Source of the DNA: CAYOBW01 sp964402115
GTDB taxonomy: Bacteria > Verrucomicrobiota > Kiritimatiellia > UBA8416 > CAYOBW01
Assembly (NCBI GenBank): GCA_964402115.1
Contig: CAYOBW010000087.1
Coordinates: forward strand, 1-24,842
Length of the DNA stretch: 24,842 bases
Direction of reading: 5' to 3'
Shown: in pieces, positions 10,212-16,670 of the stretch
Layout: each line of letters opens with the position of its first letter
How positions within the stretch are numbered: position 1 is the stretch's first letter
Made by a program: the position numbers and the translations under genes
The notes under the pieces: generated by a model
The model's database searches: none
What the model saw: the letters and a program-made list of their open reading frames with translations, nothing else
What the model was told of the DNA's origin: nothing

Positions 10212-10237
10212 GTAGCCGCGGGCGCCAAGCCCGTGGC
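10212..10237 (+). repeat. GTAG-headed hairpin (REP-like), family CCGCGGGC
   Basis: GTAG at 10212-10215 leads into a stem GCCGCGGGC (10215-10223) pairing with GCCCGTGGC (10229-10237) across a five-base loop, with one wobble. The shape is that of a REP element: a conserved 5' tetranucleotide followed by a hairpin. Confidence 0.55.
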
Positions 10238-10265
10238 GGTCACGACGAGAGCCTCCTGAACTACA

Positions 10266-10287
10266 GGTCGGGATTGGAATCCCGACC
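10266..10287 (+). repeat. Palindromic repeat, family GGTCGGGAT
   Basis: GGTCGGGATT (10266-10275) is followed by GG and then the perfect complement AATCCCGACC (10278-10287). The head is ACAG rather than GTAG. Related copies lie at 10334-10355 and 22718-22739. Confidence 0.7.
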
Positions 10288-10330
10288 CACGTGGCGCGGC
10301 GGTGCCGGCGCGGACGGGGTGGGTAGCCCC

Positions 10331-10355
10331 GTAGGTCGGGATCGAAATACCGACC
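10331..10355 (+). repeat. GTAG-headed hairpin, family GGTCGGGAT
   Basis: GTAG at 10331-10334 runs into GGTCGGGAT (10334-10342), a CGAA loop, and ATACCGACC (10347-10355). Eight of nine stem positions pair. It lies 44 bases after the previous copy in the same orientation. Confidence 0.7.
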
Positions 10356-10630
10356 AGACCCATGCCCCGGACGGTGGGGCAGGATGCTCTTGCAGCGAGT
10401 CGCCTAGCCCGAGTTTCGCGCTATTCTCTGTAACTGTTTGCAAATCAACGTCCCACTTTTCGCGGCACTACAAAGTTGCCGACGTGGCGTGATTCTCAGA
10501 ATGAGCGGGCAAACAGCCGATCACCGATCGCGCGGTTGGAAGGCCGCTACACCCAATCGCGGAGATCTGCCACATGCTCCTGCTGCTCTCCCCGTACGCC
10601 TCGCTGCCTGGTCTATCGGCATACCCCCAC

Positions 10631-10660
10631 GTAGGGCGGGCACGCGTAGCGTGACCGCCC
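10631..10660 (+). repeat. GTAG-headed hairpin, family GGGCGG-CACGC
   Basis: GTAG at 10631-10634 runs into GGGCGG (10634-10639), then CACGC (10641-10645), a GTA loop, GCGTG (10649-10653) and CCGCCC (10655-10660). Only one internal position is unpaired. It ends 14 bases before the padR -35 element. Confidence 0.65.
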
Positions 10661-10673
10661 TGCGCTTTATATG

Positions 10674-10702
10674 TTGACTGACCAAGTACCTTGCGTTACA
10701 TA
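10674..10702 (+). promoter_or_regulatory. Candidate padR operon promoter
   Basis: TTGACT at 10674-10679 is a near-consensus -35. After exactly 17 bases comes TACATA (10697-10702), a weak -10. The start of the padR gene follows 26 bases later. The -10 lies inside an inverted repeat that fits autoregulation. Confidence 0.5.
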
Positions 10703-10705
10703 GTA
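10687..10705. promoter_or_regulatory. Candidate PadR operator (inverted repeat)
   Basis: TACCTTG (10687-10693) and CATAGTA (10699-10705) form an inverted repeat around a five-base centre; five of seven positions match. It overlaps the predicted -10 of the promoter in front of padR. PadR-family repressors commonly bind such dyads and repress their own operon. The binding itself is inferred. Confidence 0.42.
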
Positions 10706-10728
10706 GCGTTGTTGCGGGGGAAACGGAC

Positions 10729-11067
10729 ATGGACTATTTTGACAACTGGATCGTGCAGATGCGCAAGGGGCTGCTGGAGTACTTCATCCTCCGCGCCCTG
10801 CTGGCGCGCGAGCGCTACGGCTACGACCTCGTCAAGGGGCTGGCGGCGCAGGGTGGGGCGGAGGTGACGGAGGGCACGCTCTACCCGCTGCTTTCCCGGT
10901 TGCGGACGCAAGGGCTTGTGGCGACGCGGCTGGAGGAGTCGAGCGCCGGGCCGGCCCGCAAGTACTACGCGCTGACCCCGAAGGGGCGGCGGCTGGTCGC
11001 GCAGATGGCGGAACACCTGGCCGCGGTGCTGCGGCAGAGTCAGGAAGAGGGGGAGGGCGTGCCATGA
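10729..11067 (+). CDS. PadR family transcriptional regulator
   Basis: This 112-residue protein matches the PadR winged-helix family along its length. The N-terminal helix (RKGLLEYFILRALLARERYGYDLV, about residues 12-35) is followed by the recognition region EGTLYPLLSRLRTQGLV and the wing with YYALTPKGRRL (about 83-93). A GGGGGA stretch lies about seven bases upstream of the ATG. Its stop overlaps the start of the next gene (ATGA), so the two are almost certainly translationally coupled. The partner begins with a HAAS-like helical domain, the domain typically encoded next to PadR regulators. An inverted repeat over the promoter suggests autorepression. The inducing signal cannot be read from the sequence. 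Confidence 0.92.
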   Translation: MDYFDNWIVQMRKGLLEYFILRALLARERYGYDLVKGLAAQGGAEVTEGTLYPLLSRLRTQGLVATRLEESSAGPARKYYALTPKGRRLVAQMAEHLAAVLRQSQEEGEGVP

Positions 11068-13742
11068 CCGAGTGGACGGAAGGGGCGGATCAGGAGTTCG
11101 CACAACAGGCCGGCCAGCGGCGCGCGGCGCTCAGCGCGACGGGCGCCGACCCGGACGAGGTCGCGGAGGACCTGCGGCGGCATATCGCCGAGGAGGCCTC
11201 CCGCACGGGGCTGGCCACCGTCACCGCCGCCGAGGTGCGGCGGGCGTGGGCCTCGGTGGCCGTGCCGCCTGCCGCGGCGGACGCACCGGCTGCCACAGGG
11301 TGCCAGGCGCCGTCCGCCGGGGATCGGCCACCCGTCGCGCGTCGCGTCGGGGCGGGCTTCACGGCGCTGGTAGCCTTCTTCGGCGTCTTCCTGCCCCTGC
11401 TGACGCTGGGCATCGAGCTGCTCTCCGGCATCTGCGCGTCGTTGAGCTTCGACCCCATTCCGACGCCCTGGCACACCCTGCTGGTGGCTTGCGTGCCGGC
11501 GGCGAACTTCCTGGCGCTGTGGGTGCTGCGGCGGGGGCGGAGGGCCTGGCTCCCGGCGGCCCTGGCTGCCAACGGGCTGGCGTTGGGCGTGGCGCTCTCC
11601 TACGCCGCGCTCTTCCTGCCCATGACGCCCTTCGCCCTGCTGGGCGTGCTCTACGTGGGCGTGGGCTTCATTCCGCTGTCGCCGCTGGTCAGCGTGATCG
11701 TGGGGCTGTGCGTGCGCCACCGCCTGCGCGCGGCAGCCATCGCCGCCGCCCCTGTTGCGGCGCCCCGGCGCGGCCTGACGGCCTGGCCGCTGGTCGCGGC
11801 CCTGCTCGCCCTGCTGGCGCTCCACACGTCTGCCATCGTCACGCTGATCGGCGTCAAGCTGGCGGTTGGCGAGGACCAGCCGGCCAGCCAGCGGCGCGGG
11901 CTGCAACTGCTGCGCGCCTTGCGCGATGACGAACGCCTGCTCAGGATGTGCTACTTCCGGCGCGAGTTCGACGGCGATCTCATTACCTGGCTCTTCGCCC
12001 ATGCCGGTCCGCCCGTCAGCCAGGAGGAACTGCGCACCGTCTACTACCGCGTCACGGGCACGCCCTTCAATGCCGTCCCGCCGCCGCGCATGCGCGGCCG
12101 CAGCGGGCCGCTGCTGAACGACGAGGAGTTCGACTTCGACGCCGGCGGCGAGCGGGTTGCCGCGCGGCTGCGCGGGCTGACCCTGCACGAATCGCGACTG
12201 GACACGGATATCCGCGCGGCGGAGGGGACCGCCTACACGCAGTGGACTCTCGTGTTTCGCAACGGCTCCACGCAACAGCGCGAGGCCCGGGCGCAGATCG
12301 TGCTGCCGCCGGGCGGGGTCGTATCGCGGCTGACGCTGTGGGTGAACGGCGAGGAGCGCGAGGCGGCCTTCGGGGGGCGGGCGCAGGTGCGCGAGGCGTA
12401 CCAGAAGGTCGTGCGCGTCCGGCGCGACCCGGTGCTCGTGACGACGAGCGGGCCGGACCGTGTCCTGCTGCAGTGCTTCCCGGTGCCGCCGGGCGGGGGC
12501 ACGATGCGCGTGCGCGTGGGGATCACGGCGCCGCTGCTGCCGCAGGGCGCCGGGGTCGGCCTCGCGCTCTGGCCGCGCTTCTGCGAGGAGAACTTCGGCT
12601 GGGCCCCGGCCCTGGCGCACAGCGTCTGGGTGGATGCCGACGGCGCGTTCGACGGCGCCGCCCCGGAGGGCTTCGGCCCGGCGTCCGCGAACGACGGGCA
12701 CGCCGGCTTGCGGGGGACGCTTGCGCCGGAGCGGCTGACGCGTGGCTGCGCCGTGCGCGTGCGGTGGCCCGACGGGTTGGGCGCGGCATGCTGGACCCCG
12801 GCCGAGCGGGGACCGACGAACAGTGTCATCCTGCAGACCCTGGTCGAGGCGCCGCGCCCGCGCTCGGGACGGCTCGTGCTGGTCGTGGACGGCTCGCGGC
12901 GGATGGCGGCGCAGGCCGCGGCTGTGGCGGGCTGCGTGGAGGGGTTGCCCGAGGGCGTGGAGACCGTGCTCCTGGTGGCGGGCGACGAGGTGGCGACGCC
13001 TCTGCCGGCTGGTCCGTGCACGGCCGGCTGGCGCAAGGAAGCGGCCCGGATCCTGCGCGAGTGGCCCTACGCGGGCGGGTGCGACAACCTGCCCGCGCTG
13101 ACGGAGGCCTGGGAGCAGGCCTTGGCGCGGGAGGGGGCGGTCATCGTGTGGCTGCACGCCACGCAGCCGATCGAGCTCTCCAGGGGCGAGCGGCTGCAGC
13201 AGTTGCGGGAGCGCACGCCGCGGTCGCCGCTGCTGGTCGCGTACCAGGTCGACACCGGGCCGAACCGGATCGCGGAGCTCGTGGAGAAGGGCGGGGGCGG
13301 CCTGCGGTTGTGGCCGGCGGCGGGGGATCCCGCCAGCGATCTGCGGGCGTTGGCCGGCCACTTGGCGGGCGCCGCGGGGTGGGAGTACCGGCGCGCGTGC
13401 CAGCCCCTGTCGCCCGGCGCCCCGGCCCCGGAGGGGACGCGTGCCTCGCTGCACGTCGCGCGCCTGTGGGCGGCGGCGGAAGTGGGGCGGCTGGCGGCGA
13501 CGCGGCGGACCGCCGACACCGAGTCCGCGGTGAAACTCGCGCAAGCCTACCAGTTGGTCACGCCCGTGACGGGCGCTGTCGTGCTGGAAACCGTCGCGCA
13601 GTTCAAGGAGGCCGGATTGCAGCCGATCGATCCCGCCAGCGCGCCCGGCGTGGTGCCCGAGCCCGCGACCCTGCTGCTGGCACTGGTGGGAGGTGGCGGC
13701 CTGCTTGCGGCACGGCGCGGCCTGCGGCGCTGGAGGGGGTGA
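11064..13742 (+). CDS. HAAS / multi-membrane / VIT / vWA-like protein with PEP-CTERM tail
   Basis: The 892-residue product begins at the ATG overlapping the padR stop. Residues about 15-75 look like a HAAS domain (DPDEVAEDLRRHIAEE). Hydrophobic segments lie at about 95-122, 136-155, 163-185, 188-213 and 241-265. A VIT domain spans about 356-494 (WVNGEEREAAFGG, REAYQKV, RRDPVLV, QCFPVPPG). A von Willebrand A-like part covers about 600-750, but its metal site reads D609-G-S611-R-R, so the second serine of DxSxS is missing and metal binding is doubtful. Residues 864-892 are a PEP-CTERM sorting signal: VPEPATLL, a hydrophobic run, then an arginine-rich end. PEP-CTERM proteins are normally processed by an exosortase, and none is encoded here. 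VIT-domain proteins associated with exosortase systems are known, but the function of this one is unknown. Confidence 0.88.
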   Translation: MTEWTEGADQEFAQQAGQRRAALSATGADPDEVAEDLRRHIAEEASRTGLATVTAAEVRRAWASVAVPPAAADAPAATGCQAPSAGDRPPVARRVGAGFTALVAFFGVFLPLLTLGIELLSGICASLSFDPIPTPWHTLLVACVPAANFLALWVLRRGRRAWLPAALAANGLALGVALSYAALFLPMTPFALLGVLYVGVGFIPLSPLVSVIVGLCVRHRLRAAAIAAAPVAAPRRGLTAWPLVAALLALLALHTSAIVTLIGVKLAVGEDQPASQRRGLQLLRALRDDERLLRMCYFRREFDGDLITWLFAHAGPPVSQEELRTVYYRVTGTPFNAVPPPRMRGRSGPLLNDEEFDFDAGGERVAARLRGLTLHESRLDTDIRAAEGTAYTQWTLVFRNGSTQQREARAQIVLPPGGVVSRLTLWVNGEEREAAFGGRAQVREAYQKVVRVRRDPVLVTTSGPDRVLLQCFPVPPGGGTMRVRVGITAPLLPQGAGVGLALWPRFCEENFGWAPALAHSVWVDADGAFDGAAPEGFGPASANDGHAGLRGTLAPERLTRGCAVRVRWPDGLGAACWTPAERGPTNSVILQTLVEAPRPRSGRLVLVVDGSRRMAAQAAAVAGCVEGLPEGVETVLLVAGDEVATPLPAGPCTAGWRKEAARILREWPYAGGCDNLPALTEAWEQALAREGAVIVWLHATQPIELSRGERLQQLRERTPRSPLLVAYQVDTGPNRIAELVEKGGGGLRLWPAAGDPASDLRALAGHLAGAAGWEYRRACQPLSPGAPAPEGTRASLHVARLWAAAEVGRLAATRRTADTESAVKLAQAYQLVTPVTGAVVLETVAQFKEAGLQPIDPASAPGVVPEPATLLLALVGGGGLLAARRGLRRWRG

Positions 13743-13751
13743 GGGGGGGGG

Positions 13752-13793
13752 CAGTGAACAGTGAACAGTGGGCAGTGGACAGTGGGCGGTGGG
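13752..13793 (+). repeat. Six tandem heptamers (CAGTGRR)
   Basis: Six consecutive seven-base units follow a G9 run (13743-13751) directly after the VIT gene stop: CAGTGAA twice, then CAGTGGG, CAGTGGA, CAGTGGG and CGGTGGG. Every unit contains GTG. Because seven is not a multiple of three, successive units place GTG codons in different frames. The array overlaps the predicted start of the next small gene. Confidence 0.85.
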
Positions 13794-14135
13794 GGCGTAC
13801 GTGCGGGCAGGCCTGCCGGAGAGCGGGGGGGGGCGCCTCTGACCGGCCGCCCGGTCACGTCGGGCGAGCATGCCGAACGGGTGCCGTTTGCCGGGGAACT
13901 GGTCGTGCTGCTGGGTACCTGCCTGGTCGGCACGGCGGTCTGGCCGCTCGTTGCGTTCGGCTGGCAGGAGTGGTGCCGGGGGTTCCCGGAAGTCCTGGAT
14001 GCGCTGACGACCTGGATGGGCGCCTGGGCGGGCGGTGCCGTGGCGTTTTTCGTCGGGCTCATCCCCCTGCTTGGCCTGTACCTTGTCGCCACAGGCGTGC
14101 GCCTGCTGCGGGAACGTAGAGTCGCCATCCCGTAG
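13761..14135 (+). CDS. Small two-helix membrane protein of unknown function
   Basis: The reading frame gives up to 124 residues from a GTG at 13761 inside the heptamer array; GTG codons at 13782 and 13881 are alternatives. I favour an early start only weakly, because the first 40 residues are low complexity and a GGAGG-like stretch sits at the end of the preceding gene. The convincing part is the C-terminal two thirds: a hydrophobic helix (LVVLLGTCLVGTAVWPLVAF), a short linker with WQEW, then a second helix (AVAFFVGLIPLLGLYLVATG) and a basic end. The stop TAG is formed by the GTAG head of a hairpin repeat. It follows the VIT gene closely, so it is probably co-transcribed with the padR operon. 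I do not recognise the family. Confidence 0.55.
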   Translation: MNSGQWTVGGGGVRAGRPAGERGGAPLTGRPVTSGEHAERVPFAGELVVLLGTCLVGTAVWPLVAFGWQEWCRGFPEVLDALTTWMGAWAGGAVAFFVGLIPLLGLYLVATGVRLLRERRVAIP

Positions 14136-14159
14136 CCCCGGCCTCTCCGAGGCCGCGGG
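14132..14159 (+). repeat. GTAG-headed hairpin at the end of the small membrane gene
   Basis: GTAG at 14132-14135 is followed by CCCCGGCCTC, a TCC loop (14146-14148) and GAGGCCGCGGG. The inner eight base pairs are perfect apart from a bulge near the base. The TAG of the head is the in-frame stop of the preceding gene. Confidence 0.55.
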
Positions 14160-14222
14160 CCGGATCAGGGCTGGATGCCTCGGGGTGCATACGGAACCCA
14201 GAAGACAGGGAGACATGTGCGG

Positions 14223-14531
14223 ATGAAAACGCGTAGCAGCAAAAGCACGCCCGAAACGTGTCCGGCCTGCGGCGCGGACGTGCCGGCCAAGGCCCTGGCC
14301 TGCCCCGCGTGCGGCGCGGACCACGAGACCGGCTGGAACGAAGAGGCCGCCGTGTACGACGGGCTGGACCTGCCGGAGGAGGGCGCGTTCGACTACGACG
14401 CGTACATCGGGCGGGAGTTCCCCGGCGCGAAAGCCAAGGGTCGGGGCAGGCCGCGATCCTGGCTCTGGCTCCTGCTCGCAGCGGGAGCGGTTGCAGCCGG
14501 TGTCGTGGTTTGGCGCCTGATTGGCGCCTGA
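14223..14531 (+). CDS. Zinc-ribbon protein with C-terminal membrane helix
   Basis: The 102-residue product starts at an ATG about ten bases after AGGGAG (14207-14212); an upstream ATG at 14215 stops after three codons. Cysteines 13, 16, 27 and 30 form two CPACGAD knuckles of a zinc ribbon. An acidic linker follows (YDGLDLPEE, then FDYDAYIGREF), and a single hydrophobic helix lies at about 79-102. The acidic YDGLDLP/FDYD phrase appears, from memory, in small zinc-ribbon proteins of other PVC bacteria, which suggests a conserved but uncharacterised family. The membrane helix would leave the ribbon on the cytoplasmic side if the N-terminus stays inside. It lies 87 bases after the small membrane protein and may be the last gene of that operon. 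Confidence 0.82.
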   Translation: MKTRSSKSTPETCPACGADVPAKALACPACGADHETGWNEEAAVYDGLDLPEEGAFDYDAYIGREFPGAKAKGRGRPRSWLWLLLAAGAVAAGVVVWRLIGA

Positions 14532-14565
14532 CAGGTGCGGGAGGGTGCGTTCCGCATTGCTTAAC

Positions 14566-14575
14566 GGGGCATAAT
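14566..14575 (+). promoter_or_regulatory. Possible -10 region (GGGGCATAAT) before the second secreted-protein gene
   Basis: CATAAT at 14570-14575 matches five of six -10 bases, and the ten-base phrase is identical to that at 851-860. I find no good -35 at 16-18 bases upstream, so the promoter call is weak. Confidence 0.25.
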
Positions 14576-14645
14576 CGGGCATACTTACCTGATTGAGAGT
14601 CGCAGTTGGCTGCCTTGCGGTTGATGCTAGCGGCGCAGGGCTCGC

Positions 14646-14651
14646 AGGAGG
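14646..14651 (+). promoter_or_regulatory. Ribosome binding site that fixes a GTG start at 14657
   Basis: AGGAGG lies five bases upstream of an in-frame GTG at 14657. The frame is open further upstream to 14606, but the extra residues are not signal-like and have no such site. Starting at 14657 puts the hydrophobic signal segment close to the N-terminus. Confidence 0.7.
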
Positions 14652-14656
14652 ATCAG

Positions 14657-16537
14657 GTGAGCGTGTCTTCCCCAGCATCGGAGGCAGGGTGGTCAGGCGT
14701 GGCTGTGTGCATAGCCGCGGCGTTCCTGACATTGCTCGCGTGCGCTGCGGTTGCCGCCGTCACCGTCGTTAACCCCGGTTTCGAGACGGACGCCTATGCC
14801 GTGTCGCCGGGATACGCCACTGACAACGGCCCGATTTCCGGCTGGACGGTTGTCGGGATCGGATGCGGCCTCAACCCCATCCAGGACGGCCAGAGTCCCT
14901 TCGCCGACAACGGCAGGATCCCCGAAGGCCGGCAAGTCGCGCTGATTCAGAATGCTGGCGTGATCAGCCAGACGGTCTCCGGACTTGTGCCCGGCCGGGC
15001 GTACATCGTGATGTACCGTTACAATGCCCGCAGCGTGGCCCCGTACGCAATGCCGATTCTGAAGCTCACCTTCGGCGACGCGGTGCTCCAGAGCAACGCG
15101 GTGACCTCCGTGGGCGGCACGAACGCATACTACCTGGGTGTTATCGAGTATACGGCACTCGCGGCCGAGACCGAGCTCAAGCTGGAGAACGCCGCGACGG
15201 CGGGCGACAGCGCGCTGCTGCTGGACGACGTGCGCATCGTCGAGGCCGAGGGCTACACGGGCTGGGTCATGGCGCCGCTGACGGGGGACGCCGACTGCCG
15301 GCTCGACCCCAAGGCCCACTACACGCACGCCCTGGATTCGGCGGGGACGGCGGGGGGACGCTCGGCGAACGACGTTTCGTTCGAGCGGCCCGTGGCGCCC
15401 GTGGGCGGACTCCTTTCCGGTTTGAACTGGAGCCTCACCGGTGCGCCCAACGGTGTCGGCGGTCAGTCTGCCTACAACGTCACGGGCGGCATCGGCGCGC
15501 TGCTGTCGGATTTCTGGTACAACGGCAACCCGGCGACCGTCACGCTGTCGGGGCTGCTTCCGGGAACGCCGCACGTCGCGACCTTCTACAACCGGGGTTA
15601 TGGCGGTGCGGGCGGGCGGGTGGCGGGCCTCGCGGCAGACGACGCAGTCGGTGGGCCGGCACTGGACGCGGTCACGTACGATCAGAACTACCCTGGCGCC
15701 GACAACGGCAGCCTGCTGGAATACCGCTACGTGGCGCCGACCAGCGGAATGATCCGGTTCTCGTTCCCGTTCCTCAAGGTGGGGACTTTTCACCAGTACG
15801 CGGTCAGCAACCGCCGTGTGCTGCCCACCGTCGGCGTGCTGTTTGCGGACAGTTTCAACTCGGGGTCGCAGCAGACGGACATCAACGTCAACCATGAGAC
15901 CCGGCAGTCCGGCATCCTGGCGCCGCTGACGTATACGCAGGGCGGACCTGCTAACGGAGCCCAGGTCGGGGATGCGACCACGCATCACCCCGGCGTTCTG
16001 GAGACGCTCGACTGGGGCTGGGCTGGCCTCGATCGCAACTTCAACGGCGCGGACTCCCGCGGTTGGCTGAGGATCTCCTTCGACCTCGACCCCACCTGGG
16101 GGACGAACGAAAACTGGGGCGCCATCTGCCTGGGCGCGGACAGTCTCGGGAGTGGTATGGTCACCCGCGCGGACCGGCATTTCGGCATCCTGTTCCGCGG
16201 CGATGGGCGCCTCCAGGCGTTCGATGGCGGGACCATCGTTTCCTCCGAGCCGGATGAGCCTCGGTGGGGTGTTGCCGGGGGGACGTTCCACCGCTTCTCC
16301 TTGCTGCTGACCGATCCCACGGACCTGAACCCCTGCGACGGCCAGGGGCGGACCACGATCGAGGTGTTCGTGGATGGCGGGACGACCCCGGTTTTCTCTT
16401 TCACCAAGACCGACGGCGGGTATCCGAACAACTACATCAACGTGCAGGGTATCGCGGCGAGGGCCGAATTCGACAATCTGCTGATCGAGAGCGCGCCGGC
16501 GGGCACGGTGGCCGGCACGGTGCTGCTGGTCTGGTGA
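14657..16537 (+). CDS. Secreted mosaic protein (NPGFE domain, domain A, LamG-like domain)
   Basis: Starting at GTG 14657 the protein has 626 residues. A hydrophobic export signal spans about 13-34. Cleavage after AVAA is likely, and LLAC (C29) is a weaker possible lipoprotein site. The order is then an NPGFE-type beta-sandwich like DUF642/carbohydrate-binding modules (about 37-197, ending LLLDDVRI), one copy of domain A (about 200-388, ending YAVSNRRV), and a LamG-like domain (about 392-613) with RQSGILAPLTYTQGG, FGILFRGDG and FDNLLIES. The protein ends TVLLVW with no PEP-CTERM. It is a close paralogue of the 20236-22623 product, which has one more domain A at its front. No catalytic motif was seen; sugar or matrix binding is inferred. 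Confidence 0.87.
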   Translation: MSVSSPASEAGWSGVAVCIAAAFLTLLACAAVAAVTVVNPGFETDAYAVSPGYATDNGPISGWTVVGIGCGLNPIQDGQSPFADNGRIPEGRQVALIQNAGVISQTVSGLVPGRAYIVMYRYNARSVAPYAMPILKLTFGDAVLQSNAVTSVGGTNAYYLGVIEYTALAAETELKLENAATAGDSALLLDDVRIVEAEGYTGWVMAPLTGDADCRLDPKAHYTHALDSAGTAGGRSANDVSFERPVAPVGGLLSGLNWSLTGAPNGVGGQSAYNVTGGIGALLSDFWYNGNPATVTLSGLLPGTPHVATFYNRGYGGAGGRVAGLAADDAVGGPALDAVTYDQNYPGADNGSLLEYRYVAPTSGMIRFSFPFLKVGTFHQYAVSNRRVLPTVGVLFADSFNSGSQQTDINVNHETRQSGILAPLTYTQGGPANGAQVGDATTHHPGVLETLDWGWAGLDRNFNGADSRGWLRISFDLDPTWGTNENWGAICLGADSLGSGMVTRADRHFGILFRGDGRLQAFDGGTIVSSEPDEPRWGVAGGTFHRFSLLLTDPTDLNPCDGQGRTTIEVFVDGGTTPVFSFTKTDGGYPNNYINVQGIAARAEFDNLLIESAPAGTVAGTVLLVW

Positions 16538-16670
16538 GCGGGTTTGGCGGAGGCTTTGGGCGTTTGCAGATGTTATTCGTGTCCACTTATGGGATGAATG
16601 ACGCATTGTTCAAGAGACGACACGTTGCGGTGTCGGAGACGGCGGACCACATCGAGGGAGAGCACATCAT

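Larger units (their letters stand above)
10125..10673. other. Hairpin-rich intergenic region
   Basis: No gene is supported here. The gap holds four separate palindromic hairpin elements (listed individually) plus about 250 bases (10356-10630) in which I see nothing recognisable. I see no classical stem-plus-T-run terminator after the stop at 10124. Confidence 0.6.

Noticed and set aside
11948..14119. A second plus-strand frame of over 700 codons within and beyond the VIT gene
   Set aside because: It is out of frame with the VIT and PEP-CTERM signatures and is Gly/Arg/Ala-rich without domain features.
14606..14656. Earlier ATG start for the second secreted protein
   Set aside because: The GTG at 14657 has AGGAGG at ideal spacing and puts the signal peptide near the N-terminus; the upstream ATG lacks a ribosome binding site.
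11040..14732. Very long open frame on the minus strand across the VIT gene and its neighbours
   Set aside because: It is antisense to genes with clear domains. Its translation is Arg/Pro/Gly/His-rich low complexity, typical of the reverse frame of GC-rich coding DNA.
14732..14743. Lipoprotein signal (LLAC) in the 14657 product
   Set aside because: Leucine at the -2 position is unusual and a normal signal peptidase I site (AVAA) follows within five residues, so lipidation is not claimed.
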